From Pseudomonadota bacterium (lineage in GTDB: Bacteria; Desulfobacterota; Desulfobacteria; Desulfobacterales; Desulfolunaceae): a stretch of 64,000 bases of DNA. The notes beneath the pieces are model-generated. The model had not been told where the DNA came from, ran no database searches, and worked only from the letters and a program-made list of their open reading frames with translations. A program made the position numbers and the translations under genes. Below, piece after piece: positions 9,060 to 17,580 of this stretch (positions are counted from its first letter, which is position 1; each line of letters begins with the position of its first letter). Location of the stretch: the NCBI GenBank assembly GCA_018818835.1, contig JAHIRD010000150.1:1-64000 (forward strand). The letters are read 5' to 3'.

Positions 9060-10355
9060 ATGTCGGATATCAACGAACTTGCTCAGTCATTAAAAGATAT
9101 TGAAAACCAGCTCACGGACTGCATGAAGTGCGGGATGTGCCAGGCGGTCTGCCCCGTATTCAAGGAAACCGGTAATGAAGGGGATGTGGCCAGGGGCAAA
9201 ATATTTCTTCTGGAGCGCCTGTCCGACCTGATGCTGACCGACGCCAAAGGGGTCAAGACCCGACTTGATAAATGTCTGATGTGCGGCACCTGCGCCTCCA
9301 ACTGCCCTTCCGGGGTCAAGATCCTCGAGATCTTCATTAAAGCAAGGGCGGCTCTGACCGAGTACATCGGCCTGTCCCCCGTGAAAAAGTTGATCTTCCG
9401 GGGCATGCTCAAACATCCGGAGAGGATGAATGCCTTGATCGAAGCAGCCTCAAAGCTTCAAGGCCTGGGCACGTCACAGGCCGATCCTGAGCTTGGCACC
9501 CAGTGTTCCAAGCTCCTGTCCCGGTTTATCGGCGACCGTCATTTTCTGCCTTTGTCCAAAAACCCCTTGCACAAAACCACTCCATCTTTGGACTCCCCTG
9601 TGGGAAAATCAGGCATCAAGGTGGCGTTTTTTCCCGGCTGTGTCACGGACAAGATGAATCCGGAAATCGGACTGGCAACCCTCAAGGTTCTGAAACACCA
9701 CGGTGTCGGTGTTTTTATGCCCAAGGGCCAGGCCTGCTGCGGCATACCGGCCCTGGCCTCGGGCGACCGGAAGACCTTTGATTCCTTGTTGGACCAGAAC
9801 ACAGCCCTGTTCGCGGAAATGGATTTCGACTATCTGATCACCCCCTGTGCCACCTGCACAGCCACGATCAAGGAGATCTGGCCCATGATGGCCCGTAACA
9901 ATTCCAAATCCAGATCCCGTGCGGACGAGTGGGCCCCCAAAACCATGGACATCAGCCAGTTTCTGGTGGACGTGCTCCACGTCGAACCATCAGGTCAGAA
10001 TGCGGGCCAGCAGGCCCTCAGCGTGACTTACCACGACCCCTGCCACCTGCAGAAGTCCCTGGGCGTCAGCAGCCAGCCCCGCCAGATCATCCGTGCTAAT
10101 CCCGGATGCGAGTTCGTGGAGATGAATGCCGCCGGCACCTGCTGCGGCAACGGTGGAAGCTTCAATCTCCAGAACTACGACCTGTCCCGGTCCATCGGTA
10201 TGAAAAAACGGGAGAACATCCTCTCAACAGGTGCCAGCATCGTGGCCACCTCCTGCCCGGCCTGTATGATGCAGATCCGCGATGTCCTTTCCCAAAACCA
10301 CGACAACGTCAAAGTCAAACACGTCATTGAAATTTACGCCGATTCTCTGGAATAA
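9060..10355 (+). CDS. glcF: Fe-S electron-transfer subunit with two CCG domains (GlcF/HdrD-like)
   Basis: A 431-residue iron-sulfur partner of the upstream flavoprotein. Two 4Fe-4S motifs lie near the N-terminus (CMKCGMCQAVCP and CLMCGTCASNCP). Two cysteine-rich CCG domains follow (FFPGCVTDKMNPEIGL with QACCGIPAL, then HDPCHLQKSLGV with GTCCGNGGSF and SCPACMMQI), as in GlcF, LldE and HdrD. It would pass electrons from lactate oxidation to the quinone or thiol pool at the membrane. Translation is probably coupled to glcD (one-base gap). It is the last gene of the operon and is followed by a dispersed repeat. Confidence 0.93.
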   Translation: MSDINELAQSLKDIENQLTDCMKCGMCQAVCPVFKETGNEGDVARGKIFLLERLSDLMLTDAKGVKTRLDKCLMCGTCASNCPSGVKILEIFIKARAALTEYIGLSPVKKLIFRGMLKHPERMNALIEAASKLQGLGTSQADPELGTQCSKLLSRFIGDRHFLPLSKNPLHKTTPSLDSPVGKSGIKVAFFPGCVTDKMNPEIGLATLKVLKHHGVGVFMPKGQACCGIPALASGDRKTFDSLLDQNTALFAEMDFDYLITPCATCTATIKEIWPMMARNNSKSRSRADEWAPKTMDISQFLVDVLHVEPSGQNAGQQALSVTYHDPCHLQKSLGVSSQPRQIIRANPGCEFVEMNAAGTCCGNGGSFNLQNYDLSRSIGMKKRENILSTGASIVATSCPACMMQIRDVLSQNHDNVKVKHVIEIYADSLE

Positions 10356-10379
10356 CCCTCTGGGACGAAACACGTTTTA

Positions 10380-10572
10380 CTCACCACCTGCTCCCGGTGG
10401 TCGCTGAAGAACACGAAGAGCACAGCACGGCAAAACCATAACCAAAAAGCCTTGTCTCTCACAGAGGCACAAAGATCATGGAGTGAGATCATCGCACGGA
10501 GGGTAGGGGCACGATGCGTCGTGCCCGTGCTTGCATCTCGACAGCGGACATTTGACTCATCCCAAAATTCAT
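10380..10572 (+). repeat. dispersed intergenic repeat, copy b, with central hairpin
   Basis: Positions 10434-10572 match 36088-36226 in inverted orientation over about 135 bp with few differences. The centre is a perfect hairpin GGGCACGA-TGCG-TCGTGCCC (10507-10526). The left part shares GTCGCTGAAGAACACGAAGA-type sequence with the copies at 5262 and 17580. Confidence 0.8.
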
Positions 10573-10600
10573 GTTTGGGGCCCCCGGCAGGGATTGGTTG

Positions 10601-11026
10601 ATGTTTTCTCTTAGGAATATGTTTGTGCCATTTTTATTTGTATTCATGTTAATTTGCCATTTGATCTATACAGAACCAGCTGCCGCGAATGATCAGGATG
10701 AGTATCTTAAAATTCTCGATCAATTTGAATCAGAAGCATTTGAAGGGGATATATTAAAAAAATTCGACACCTATTTATCTGGTATAACGTCATATAGCAA
10801 TGAACAATATGTAAATGGATTACAAGACCTTTATAAACTTTATCTAAAATTCATTATCGATTTATCCAGTTGCCAAGAAAAAACAGACAAGCGTGTTTCA
10901 GAAAATCATTCGGAATGGTTGGCTGAGTTTGTTAAAAAATTTGGGAAAAAAACCATTGTAAACTATGGTGAAGCAATAAAAAACCATCTTTTTACTTTAG
11001 GATTAAACATGAGCAAATCTCAGTGA
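10601..11026 (+). CDS. small secreted protein of unknown function
   Basis: A 141-residue AT-rich gene. The N-terminus has a hydrophobic segment (MFVPFLFVFMLICHLIYTEP) ending in AAAND, compatible with a Sec signal peptide. The mature part is helical and charged (DEYLKILDQFESEAFEGDIL). The family is not recognised. An earlier ATG at 10571 lies at the repeat edge, so 10601 or 10619 is preferred. The stop is TGA, and the same frame continues open through 11039-11371. The two pieces may therefore be one gene (about 256 residues from 10601) interrupted by a nonsense codon. Confidence 0.5.
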   Translation: MFSLRNMFVPFLFVFMLICHLIYTEPAAANDQDEYLKILDQFESEAFEGDILKKFDTYLSGITSYSNEQYVNGLQDLYKLYLKFIIDLSSCQEKTDKRVSENHSEWLAEFVKKFGKKTIVNYGEAIKNHLFTLGLNMSKSQ

Positions 11027-11038
11027 AGAGATAAGCTC

Positions 11039-11371
11039 ATGTCATGTTTATTTGTAGAAATAAATTTTATCAAATCCTTGAAAGAATATTTACGGTTTTT
11101 TTCTGAGTTTGCAAATACATTAGAGGCTGCTGATAAAGACAAAATAAAACGATGGATATCCGCTGCAGATCTTTTTCAGGGAACCATCCAATATCCCATG
11201 CAGGAAATAACAACTGCAGGTAATATTCATATGACCTTAAGTATTTTCGGAATTCAGAAACCACAAGATATCCCTTTGGATATGATCGAATTTTTTGATA
11301 GCAGTCCCTACTTTTCCAAACCGTTCAATTATGTAAAATCGATCAGGGACCTTAATCAGTTTGTTCAGTGA
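11039..11371 (+). CDS. hypothetical protein, in frame with the preceding gene
   Basis: A 110-residue frame (NTLEAADKDKIKRWISAADL) with no signal peptide and no recognised family. It begins four codons after the TGA that ends the upstream gene and is in the same reading frame. No good ribosome-binding site precedes it (only GAAGAG). It may be the C-terminal half of one disrupted protein. Confidence 0.4.
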   Translation: MSCLFVEINFIKSLKEYLRFFSEFANTLEAADKDKIKRWISAADLFQGTIQYPMQEITTAGNIHMTLSIFGIQKPQDIPLDMIEFFDSSPYFSKPFNYVKSIRDLNQFVQ

Positions 11372-11867
11372 AATTGAAAGAGCTGCCTATAGGCTCTTGC
11401 GTCCAGAGGCATTGCCTGTGCCATGCGGTATACACTCCCAGGCTCGAGCCTGGGAGCGAGAGAGTACGGCAGGACTCGAGTAAATACTCCTGTGATTATA
11501 TACAAAAAATCAGGCAAATCGTTTCTTGGATGTCCATTTGTCTTCGTTGGTAACTCAAATCCTCAATAATTTCATAAATAAAACGGAACAAATACACCCC
11601 TTTTTAAATATTTATCTTGACAAGCGTGTCTTTGTGTATTTTATGGGGATTATCATTAACAAAACCTTAAATGGTATATTTCGGTTCAGGCCATCTGTCC
11701 GTCATCGTCTTGGCGGCGATGGAGGGTTGAAGGGTTTTTGAAACCACAGGGGTAGCAGCCTACTTTAAGGATTTCGAAAAGCATAGAAGGCCGGAATGGA
11801 CTGTTTGATGCCATTTATCGATGGGTACTTAATAAATGTTGATCATATAAAATCTTAAGGAGGCTTG
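11372..11867. other. intergenic region with a perfect palindrome and no gene
   Basis: About 500 AT-rich bases. The only structure seen is the 22-bp palindrome at 11435-11456. Short frames at 11368-11553 and 11526-11741 have no credible start or composition. Confidence 0.5.
11435..11456. repeat. 22-bp perfect palindrome
   Basis: CTCCCAGGCTC-GAGCCTGGGAG is a perfect palindrome in gene-free DNA. It resembles widespread REP-type intergenic palindromes with a CCAGGCT core. No T-tract follows, so it is not an obvious terminator. Confidence 0.6.
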
Positions 11868-12320
11868 ATGAAAGTTGCATCGGAGAAACTTAGTTGTGTC
11901 AGGGCTAACGTCATGTTGTTTTTACTTATTATCTTAGCATCATTTTGCTTTATATCATGTGATGATCTGTATATTACAAATGTTTCACCGGAAGAGGTCA
12001 AGGCAATGATCGATTCGGGTGATGATTTAACCTTATTGGATGTCCGTGAACCGGATGAATATTGTGATAATGATGGAGAAATACCGGATGGCCATATTGC
12101 CGGAACGATAAATATGCCATACGAATCAAAGGTTCTCAGTGAGAATTATAAAGACTTGGACAAGGATATGCCCATTGTTGTCATTTGCAGAAGCGGCAAT
12201 CGGAGTCTCCTTTCATCTATCTTTCTCTGGCTAAGAGGTTTCAGAAATTTATACAATATGGAAGGTGGTATGAAAGCCTGGCCATATACGGATGAATTGG
12301 AATTTTGTACTGAAGAATAA
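11868..12320 (+). CDS. rhodanese-domain lipoprotein
   Basis: A 150-residue protein. The N-terminal hydrophobic segment ends in a lipobox (SFCFISC), so it is probably membrane-anchored and periplasmic. A single rhodanese domain follows (VSPEEVKAMIDSGDDLTLLD with VREPDEY), with the active-site loop VVICRSGNRS and the C-terminal YNMEGGMKAW. The family transfers sulfane sulfur or serves as a redox thiol. The substrate is unknown. ATG at 11868 is preceded by AAGGAGG. The loop cysteine is intact, so catalysis is possible. It stands alone. Confidence 0.88.
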   Translation: MKVASEKLSCVRANVMLFLLIILASFCFISCDDLYITNVSPEEVKAMIDSGDDLTLLDVREPDEYCDNDGEIPDGHIAGTINMPYESKVLSENYKDLDKDMPIVVICRSGNRSLLSSIFLWLRGFRNLYNMEGGMKAWPYTDELEFCTEE

Positions 12321-12417
12321 AAGCAGTCTTGTTTTTTTAAAACATGGTCCGAGGTTTTGCAGCAAGCCTGTTTATTGCTGCAAAACCCATTATAAAGCCG
12401 GACTTTTTCCGATGCCA

Positions 12418-12903
12418 TTACCGTTTGGTGATCAATCGATTTTTGACCTTCAGCAATGCAATCACCAGCCGCATGAGAGGGTCATGGCGGCTCATTAAGG
12501 CAATGACTTTTTTCTCCAATCCCATCCCCAGGCCTATTGTTCTGCTTCCTCGTTCGATTTTGACAAGGATTCCGCAGATATGATCAGGGCTGATAACCCC
12601 GTCCGGGGACCTGCAGTTATCCCCTTTCATCAGAAAGCTTCCTTTTTTTTTCCCAATAACACGGTGGACGATAACCGTTGATGATACGGGATGGAAATAG
12701 GCCAGAACATCACCCATGGCCGGCGTTTGCCCTTTAAGGGGAGCTATGGTGATACAATCCCTGTTTCTGATGAAGGGGAGCATGCTTGATCCGCCCGAAA
12801 CAAATCGACAGCAGCGCCCATCCCGAAGCAGGGGGCTGATCAGTTCTCCTAACTCCTCTCCGGATATGAATAAACAGGTCTCATTATTCGATGGGGTGTT
12901 CAT
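12418..12903 (-). CDS. S26 signal-peptidase-like protease of the RiPP cluster
   Basis: A 161-residue protein with the S24/S26 peptidase fold signature. SGGSSMLPF supplies the catalytic Ser (about residue 40) in the G-x-S-M-x-P context, followed by GDVLAYFHP and VIVHRVIGKK with His near residue 80, then FLMKGDNCRSPDG. A His where bacterial signal peptidase I has Lys points to the ER/archaeal-type Ser-His arrangement. No N-terminal membrane anchor is seen, unlike true signal peptidases. ATG overlaps the upstream HprK-like stop (TGATG), so the two are translationally coupled. Likely role: leader removal from the 13774-13941 precursor (inference). Confidence 0.75.
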   Translation of the reverse strand: MNTPSNNETCLFISGEELGELISPLLRDGRCCRFVSGGSSMLPFIRNRDCITIAPLKGQTPAMGDVLAYFHPVSSTVIVHRVIGKKKGSFLMKGDNCRSPDGVISPDHICGILVKIERGSRTIGLGMGLEKKVIALMSRHDPLMRLVIALLKVKNRLITKR

Positions 12904-13772
12904 CAAAGCCTTTCTGCAAAATCAAGGATTGTGTTCACGGCGCTTTGATCGGGTTTGAAGAAGAAATCATAGGCAGGTATTTGTTCAATGATTTCCCCGC
13001 AAAAATCAAGCAGGGGGGGGATTTTTTCACGATCATACCAGGGAATCATGACCTGGGGCAGGATTTGTTTGAGTGCAGCGGATGATGAGCAGCGTACAAT
13101 TTTATTTTCAAGCGCGTGGTGGAGATGAATAATGGCCCTCAGCGGGAAATCACTATTATTGGCAATTTTGGCATCACTGTGCCATGGGGTGCCGTAAACT
13201 CGCATACCCATGTCCATTTTTCGGATCACCAGACGTTCGTCACTTAATAGTATGGCTGTTTCACAGTGTGAAAAAAGCCTGGACAGGGTGCTTTTTCCGG
13301 CTCCAGAGTGCCCGGTAAAGACCAAACCTTTTCCGCTAAGCCCCATTCCGGCTCCATGCACCAGAGCACCTTTTCGAGATGCCAGGGTAAATGCTATGAT
13401 GATTTGATCAAGGTGATGGGAGCTGGGTGGGCAAGGTATTTTTTTTGTTTCTTCATTAAGAAAGATATCTGTATGACGGCCTTCATTGTCAAACAAGGCG
13501 GCCCACATCACTTGGTCATCATAGCCGGGATGTCTGAAAACCATACAGTAAGTATTTTCTTTCCTGTACATGAGCCATGGACTATCCCGGACAGTAAGGC
13601 ATGTCATGGCGTTTGTATCCGGCATAGAACCATTCCGGATGTGGAGGGTCAAATCAAGGGGATGATTCTCCACGGGATGGTTGATAAAAAAAGACCGGTC
13701 ATATATTTCCAAATTCTTTGTCCAGGCTGTGAATTTTTCATCAATCAGGTATCTGACCCCAGCAATTTGCAT
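12903..13772 (-). CDS. HPr-kinase-like P-loop protein of the RiPP cluster
   Basis: A 289-residue protein related to HPr kinase/phosphorylase. The P-loop TGHSGAGKST lies at about residues 153-162, preceded by HGAGMGLSGKGLVF, with LLSDERLVI and AIIHLHHAL downstream. HprK-like proteins recur in peptide-modification clusters, where some phosphorylate the product, as in certain lasso peptides. A longer frame starts at 13886 but overlaps the precursor gene. ATG at 13772, two bases after the precursor's TAA, gives a compact start. It is coupled to the downstream S26 protease gene. Substrate unknown. Confidence 0.72.
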   Translation of the reverse strand: MQIAGVRYLIDEKFTAWTKNLEIYDRSFFINHPVENHPLDLTLHIRNGSMPDTNAMTCLTVRDSPWLMYRKENTYCMVFRHPGYDDQVMWAALFDNEGRHTDIFLNEETKKIPCPPSSHHLDQIIIAFTLASRKGALVHGAGMGLSGKGLVFTGHSGAGKSTLSRLFSHCETAILLSDERLVIRKMDMGMRVYGTPWHSDAKIANNSDFPLRAIIHLHHALENKIVRCSSSAALKQILPQVMIPWYDREKIPPLLDFCGEIIEQIPAYDFFFKPDQSAVNTILDFAERL

Positions 13773-13773
13773 G

Positions 13774-13941
13774 TTAGATCGTACTCTGAGTCTTGCAAGT
13801 CTGGACCCTGCATGCAGAATCACCCATGCTTCCGTTTGGTGCAGGTGTTTTGCATGAAGAAAGTATCTCATTGCCCACCAGATCAATGATTGCTAACACA
13901 GGCTTTGAATATTTTTTTTTTGGTTCTTTTTCATGTGTCAT
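13774..13941 (-). CDS. candidate RiPP precursor peptide (55 aa, three Cys)
   Basis: A 55-residue peptide starting MTHEKEPKKKYSKPVL, with AGGAGA six bases before its ATG. The leader has a Y11-x-x-P14-x-L16 motif, the RRE-binding motif of lasso-peptide leaders, then IIDLVGNEILSS. The presumed core holds Cys30, Cys44 and Cys49 (SSCKTPAPNGSMGDSACRVQ, then TCKTQSTI). It lies 27 bp after the radical SAM gene and two bases before the kinase-like gene, inside a PqqD / radical SAM / kinase / protease operon. No lasso cyclase or B2 protease is nearby, so a thioether or other radical-SAM modification is more likely (inference). Confidence 0.72.
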   Translation of the reverse strand: MTHEKEPKKKYSKPVLAIIDLVGNEILSSCKTPAPNGSMGDSACRVQTCKTQSTI

Positions 13942-13968
13942 TATCGTCTCCTGCATTGATCGCCTAGT

Positions 13969-15054
13969 TTATAAGTTAATTATCATTTTGTGCCTGAGAT
14001 GGCCAAGTCGGCATAAGAACTCAGAACATGAATCCTGTGAACCGGTTTCAAGCTTGAAAACTGGCGGACAGTAGCCGCATAAGGAAATCAGATCACAATT
14101 TCGGCATGTTTTCTCTTTGCTGATTTTAAAATCCCTGATCTTAATCATCTCTTCATTCCAGCCGTTTAAAAAATTACCGTTATTAATATCGCATGAGGAA
14201 TTCGGGGTAATTATGCACGCCTGAAGACGCCCTGTTGAGGTAATATGAAAAGACGTTTGACCTGCACCGCATACGAATAATCTCTCATTGGATTCCTTAT
14301 TATTCTGCTCTTGCCAGAAATCCTTCCAGTCCTGGACATGCTTTGGGTCCTGAAATTCCAACGCTACCACGTCCTCCGGTGGGACTCGTCTTAAGAGCGG
14401 AGTCATATCCCCGTCTAACCTGGGAGTAATCCCGGCGTCAAAGCGGAACTTTACACCCAGTTGTCTCGCCATGTTTTCCATGGTCGAAAGCTCATGAAGA
14501 TTGAGATCCATAAGCATCGTTTTCAAGGCAATTCGGACCCCGTTTTGGTGCAGACGATCAATTCCGGCCATGGCGTGATGATAAGACCCTGGAACCCCTG
14601 TGATTTTTTCATAGGTCTGGGGGCTTGAGCCGTACACCGAAATTTCAATTGAAAATGGGGGAAGATCCCTGAAAAGCCTTATATGCTCGTCATTCACCGT
14701 GCTCCCGTTTGTAAATACTGTTACGATCATGCCCTTTTTTTTTGAATGGCTATAGATCTCGCTGAAATCGTTTCTCAGAAGGGGTTCTCCGCCGGTAAAA
14801 AGAAGGTTGAGACATCCAGCATCTGCCATGTCATCGATCAGCTTCAGGACAGCCTTGGTCGTAAGTTCCTGACCTTGTCCTTTGCCCTTCCTTTCGCTTT
14901 CCGGAAGGTAACAATGAACACAATTGAAATTGCAGCGCGTTGTCAGTTCCATGCTGCCCGAAACCGGGACACGGTCAGTGAATAACTTCTTGTGAAAACG
15001 GAGAATGAAATCCTTATTCCGTTCGCTTTGTAACTGACAATCCATACCCATCAT
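13969..15054 (-). CDS. radical SAM/SPASM peptide-modifying enzyme
   Basis: A 361-residue radical SAM protein. The SAM cluster motif is CNFNCVHC (Cys41, 45, 48) in MELTTRCNFNCVHCYLP, followed by LLFTGGEPLLR. The C-terminal SPASM region has CGAGQTSFHITSTGRLQAC, then TCRNCDLISLCGYC and further Cys (DSCSEFLC), enough for auxiliary clusters. Such enzymes install thioether or C-C crosslinks in ribosomal peptides. Its ATG overlaps the stop of the PqqD-like gene (ATGA), and the precursor gene follows 27 bp downstream. Within the window the only plausible substrate is that precursor. Confidence 0.9.
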   Translation of the reverse strand: MMGMDCQLQSERNKDFILRFHKKLFTDRVPVSGSMELTTRCNFNCVHCYLPESERKGKGQGQELTTKAVLKLIDDMADAGCLNLLFTGGEPLLRNDFSEIYSHSKKKGMIVTVFTNGSTVNDEHIRLFRDLPPFSIEISVYGSSPQTYEKITGVPGSYHHAMAGIDRLHQNGVRIALKTMLMDLNLHELSTMENMARQLGVKFRFDAGITPRLDGDMTPLLRRVPPEDVVALEFQDPKHVQDWKDFWQEQNNKESNERLFVCGAGQTSFHITSTGRLQACIITPNSSCDINNGNFLNGWNEEMIKIRDFKISKEKTCRNCDLISLCGYCPPVFKLETGSQDSCSEFLCRLGHLRHKMIINL

Positions 15055-15335
15055 GCCTCCAGAATTAAACCTGCAGATTTCAGTGAGTCTATGAAACCAG
15101 CCAGGTCATTTTCAGCCACCTCATGGTCCACATCGTATTCATTGATGATAAGGTCCAAGAGCTCCTTAAAGGAGCGGTGCCCATCAATCTTTTCCCAGAT
15201 GAAACCGGCCACCGGGTCCACACTGAAAATTTTCTGAATATCTGCAAGATCGCCATACACGGGCACAAGTATCGTTTCACCTGCAATGGTCCGAGTCACG
15301 ATGCCGTCTTTTTGTTTAAATAGTTTGTTTTTCAC
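15051..15335 (-). CDS. PqqD-like RiPP recognition element protein
   Basis: A 94-residue PqqD-family protein (usual length about 90). KNKLFKQKDGIVTRTIAGET is followed by ILVPVYGDLADIQKIFSVDP, then VAGFIWEKIDGHRSFKELLD, which is the typical beta-strand plus winged-helix pattern. PqqD proteins bind the leader of a precursor and present it to the radical SAM enzyme. It is the first gene of the minus-strand operon and overlaps the radical SAM gene by four bases. The YxxPxL motif in the 13774-13941 peptide is its probable target. Confidence 0.88.
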   Translation of the reverse strand: MKNKLFKQKDGIVTRTIAGETILVPVYGDLADIQKIFSVDPVAGFIWEKIDGHRSFKELLDLIINEYDVDHEVAENDLAGFIDSLKSAGLILEA

Positions 15336-15675
15336 GTTGCTTATTATCCAATGTTCATGGAAACGATTTCATTTATGTATCGTTGGGTTGATCATATCTT
15401 ATGTTGTATTTTCATAGTTTGATGGTGATTTCCAGTTGTTTTTTATTTTTCTCATGGTCTGATTATCATGAATAGATGGAATTGCCTTTAAGGAAGAGCT
15501 TTCCAGTGATACCCTATGCATCATATTCGATTGTCCTGTATTGACCCTTAGGACAGTGTTTGTTAGACTTATGATATTCTTAAGGGTTTGAATCAAAAAA
15601 CATCGTTGTTTTCATCGTCTGAACCATCTCGTTTGTTACTTTATAGACATCATACCCGACCCAACTGGGGGTTCT
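15336..15675. other. divergent intergenic region
   Basis: About 340 AT-rich bases between the PqqD-like gene and the papain-like protease. It should hold both promoters. No convincing operator, hairpin or small gene was seen. Confidence 0.5.
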
Positions 15676-17580
15676 ATGAAAAAAAAAATCAGATCACTTG
15701 TTTTGGGTGTTTGCATGATTGCCTTGGCCTTTCTCCTTTTCACGCCTAAAGAAACCGGTAAAAAAGAACCTCCGGGTCTGGGATACCAGGATGAGGATGT
15801 CTTTGAAACAGGTCGTATGGCAGGGGAATTTGAACTTGGGCCTGTGAATGACGATTTTATTGATTTTGACGGATCATCACAGGATGCCAAGGCCCTTTAC
15901 AAAAAAAAGGGCAGTCAGGGCAATCGTGGGCTTGGTCTTATTCCTTCGCCAGTTCCAATGGAGGTATATCAGGCCAAAGATGCCAAGTCGTTGAAGGGTA
16001 CACTATATGATGAGGTCTATGATTTAAGGGACCCGGACAACGATGGGAATCGGTCGGACAGTCTGCTCCCACCTGCCAGGGAGCAATGGGATTGCGGTGC
16101 CTGCTGGGCCTTTGCAAGCTATGGTGGGATCGAGGGGACTGTCCAGTCACGGCTGGGGTATTCGGCTGATTTTTCTGAGAACCATGCTATCTTTTCAAGT
16201 GGGTATGACTGGGGAGGATGCGGTGGGGGAAACGTGGATATGAGTATGGCCTATCTGTCCCGGAATGGGGGGCCCATTTTTGAAAAAGACGATCCTTTTT
16301 ATAAGAACCCGATCTACTACTGCCGCGATTGCCCCCCTGTCCGGTATATTGACAGTGTGGTCAAGTTAAAGGTCCGATCACGGGTTTCCGATGTGGATTA
16401 CATCAAAAAAGCCCTGATGGATTACGGACCTCTTTACGCATCCATGAACTGGTCTGATGGTGCCTTTCATCCCGATGATTTTTCATATTATAGTGATACG
16501 TTCGGTGCCAATCATGCTGTGACCCTCGTGGGATGGGATGATCACAAAATCATTCGGGATGCTCTTTCGAAGGGCGCCTTTATTGCCCGAAACAGCTGGG
16601 GCAGTGATTGGGGGCAGGATGGGTATTTTTATGTGTCTTATGATGATAGGAGTTTAGCCTTTTCATCCCTGGTTGCCTTCACGGATGATCCCGATTCCCT
16701 CCTTTCCTTTGACAGAATGTATTATCATGATGATCTGGGCATGACATCCAGCACCGGTTATGGAAAGGCCTGGGCCTGGGGTGCCTCTGCCTTTACACCG
16801 GATAAGGATGGGACACTGGTTGCTGTGAGTGTTTACACCACTGCCTTTAATACAAGTTATGAAGTTAGTGTCTATGACAGCATGGCTGGTGGACGATTGA
16901 ATGGAAAATTGATTGGACCGTTTTACGGGAATGTGACCGGGAAAGGATACCATACCCTGAGGCTGGATCATTCGTTGACGGTGGACAGAGGGGATGATTT
17001 TATTGTGGCCGTTAAGTTTGAAACCCCGGAAAGCTCCTGGCCTGTCCCCTTGGAAAAACCGTTCCCCGATTATTCTTCGGCAGCCCATGCTGATCCGGGC
17101 GAAAGTTTTCTGTCCAGTGACGGCATCGTCTGGAAGGACACCATCTCGGTGTTTCCGGACACCAGCGTGTGTATCAAGGCTCTTGTCCGGGAAAAAGACT
17201 GCGTCGATGATTTTCTTCAAGTGAGCGGGGCAGGGAATGAGGGTGATTTCCTGATTCGGAATAAGGAGGGCCCTCTGGTCATGGCTGTGGTGACCAATGA
17301 TTGCGGTGATCCTGTTATGGATGCAGAGGTTTCAGCTACATTCAGCACAGGTGATCCGGATATTGAGCTTTTTGATGATGGTCAGCATGATGATCAATCA
17401 ATGGATGACGGAATTTATGCCAATCGTTTTGATAGTGGTTCTCAACCGGGCTTATCCACCGTTTTGGTCAAAGCCATGAAAGATGATCGTGAAACATATA
17501 AGGCTGGGGAAGACAAACAGGATGAACCGGGTAAGGGCTCTGACGGGGGGGGCTGCTTTATTACAGAGCTCTTTATTTAA
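15676..17580 (+). CDS. papain-like (C1) cysteine protease with lectin-like domain, truncated C-terminal GGGCFI tail
   Basis: A 634-residue secreted protease. A signal or anchor segment (about 5-23) is followed by a C1 domain. The active-site Cys is in QWDCGACWAFASYGG, the His in GANHAVTLVGWDDH and the Asn in ARNSWGSDWGQDGYF. A beta-rich lectin-like domain follows (about 340-500; YYHDDLGMTSSTGYGKAWAW), then an Ig-like module (about 515-610; GPLVMAVVTNDCGDPVMDAE). The end reads GGGCFITELFI and stops, whereas the known GGGCFIATAAYG tail normally continues into a membrane helix. The stop coincides with the start of a dispersed repeat, so the sorting tail appears lost. It is divergent from the RiPP-like cluster; a link is unproven. 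Confidence 0.88.
   Translation: MKKKIRSLVLGVCMIALAFLLFTPKETGKKEPPGLGYQDEDVFETGRMAGEFELGPVNDDFIDFDGSSQDAKALYKKKGSQGNRGLGLIPSPVPMEVYQAKDAKSLKGTLYDEVYDLRDPDNDGNRSDSLLPPAREQWDCGACWAFASYGGIEGTVQSRLGYSADFSENHAIFSSGYDWGGCGGGNVDMSMAYLSRNGGPIFEKDDPFYKNPIYYCRDCPPVRYIDSVVKLKVRSRVSDVDYIKKALMDYGPLYASMNWSDGAFHPDDFSYYSDTFGANHAVTLVGWDDHKIIRDALSKGAFIARNSWGSDWGQDGYFYVSYDDRSLAFSSLVAFTDDPDSLLSFDRMYYHDDLGMTSSTGYGKAWAWGASAFTPDKDGTLVAVSVYTTAFNTSYEVSVYDSMAGGRLNGKLIGPFYGNVTGKGYHTLRLDHSLTVDRGDDFIVAVKFETPESSWPVPLEKPFPDYSSAAHADPGESFLSSDGIVWKDTISVFPDTSVCIKALVREKDCVDDFLQVSGAGNEGDFLIRNKEGPLVMAVVTNDCGDPVMDAEVSATFSTGDPDIELFDDGQHDDQSMDDGIYANRFDSGSQPGLSTVLVKAMKDDRETYKAGEDKQDEPGKGSDGGGCFITELFI

Noticed and set aside
13774-13941. 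Lasso peptide precursor
   Set aside because: The YxxPxL leader motif fits, but no lasso cyclase (Asn-synthetase-like) or transglutaminase-type protease is present. A radical SAM enzyme is present instead.
16663-17220. 185-codon minus frame inside the papain-like protease gene
   Set aside because: Antisense to the lectin-like region of the protease; no motif.
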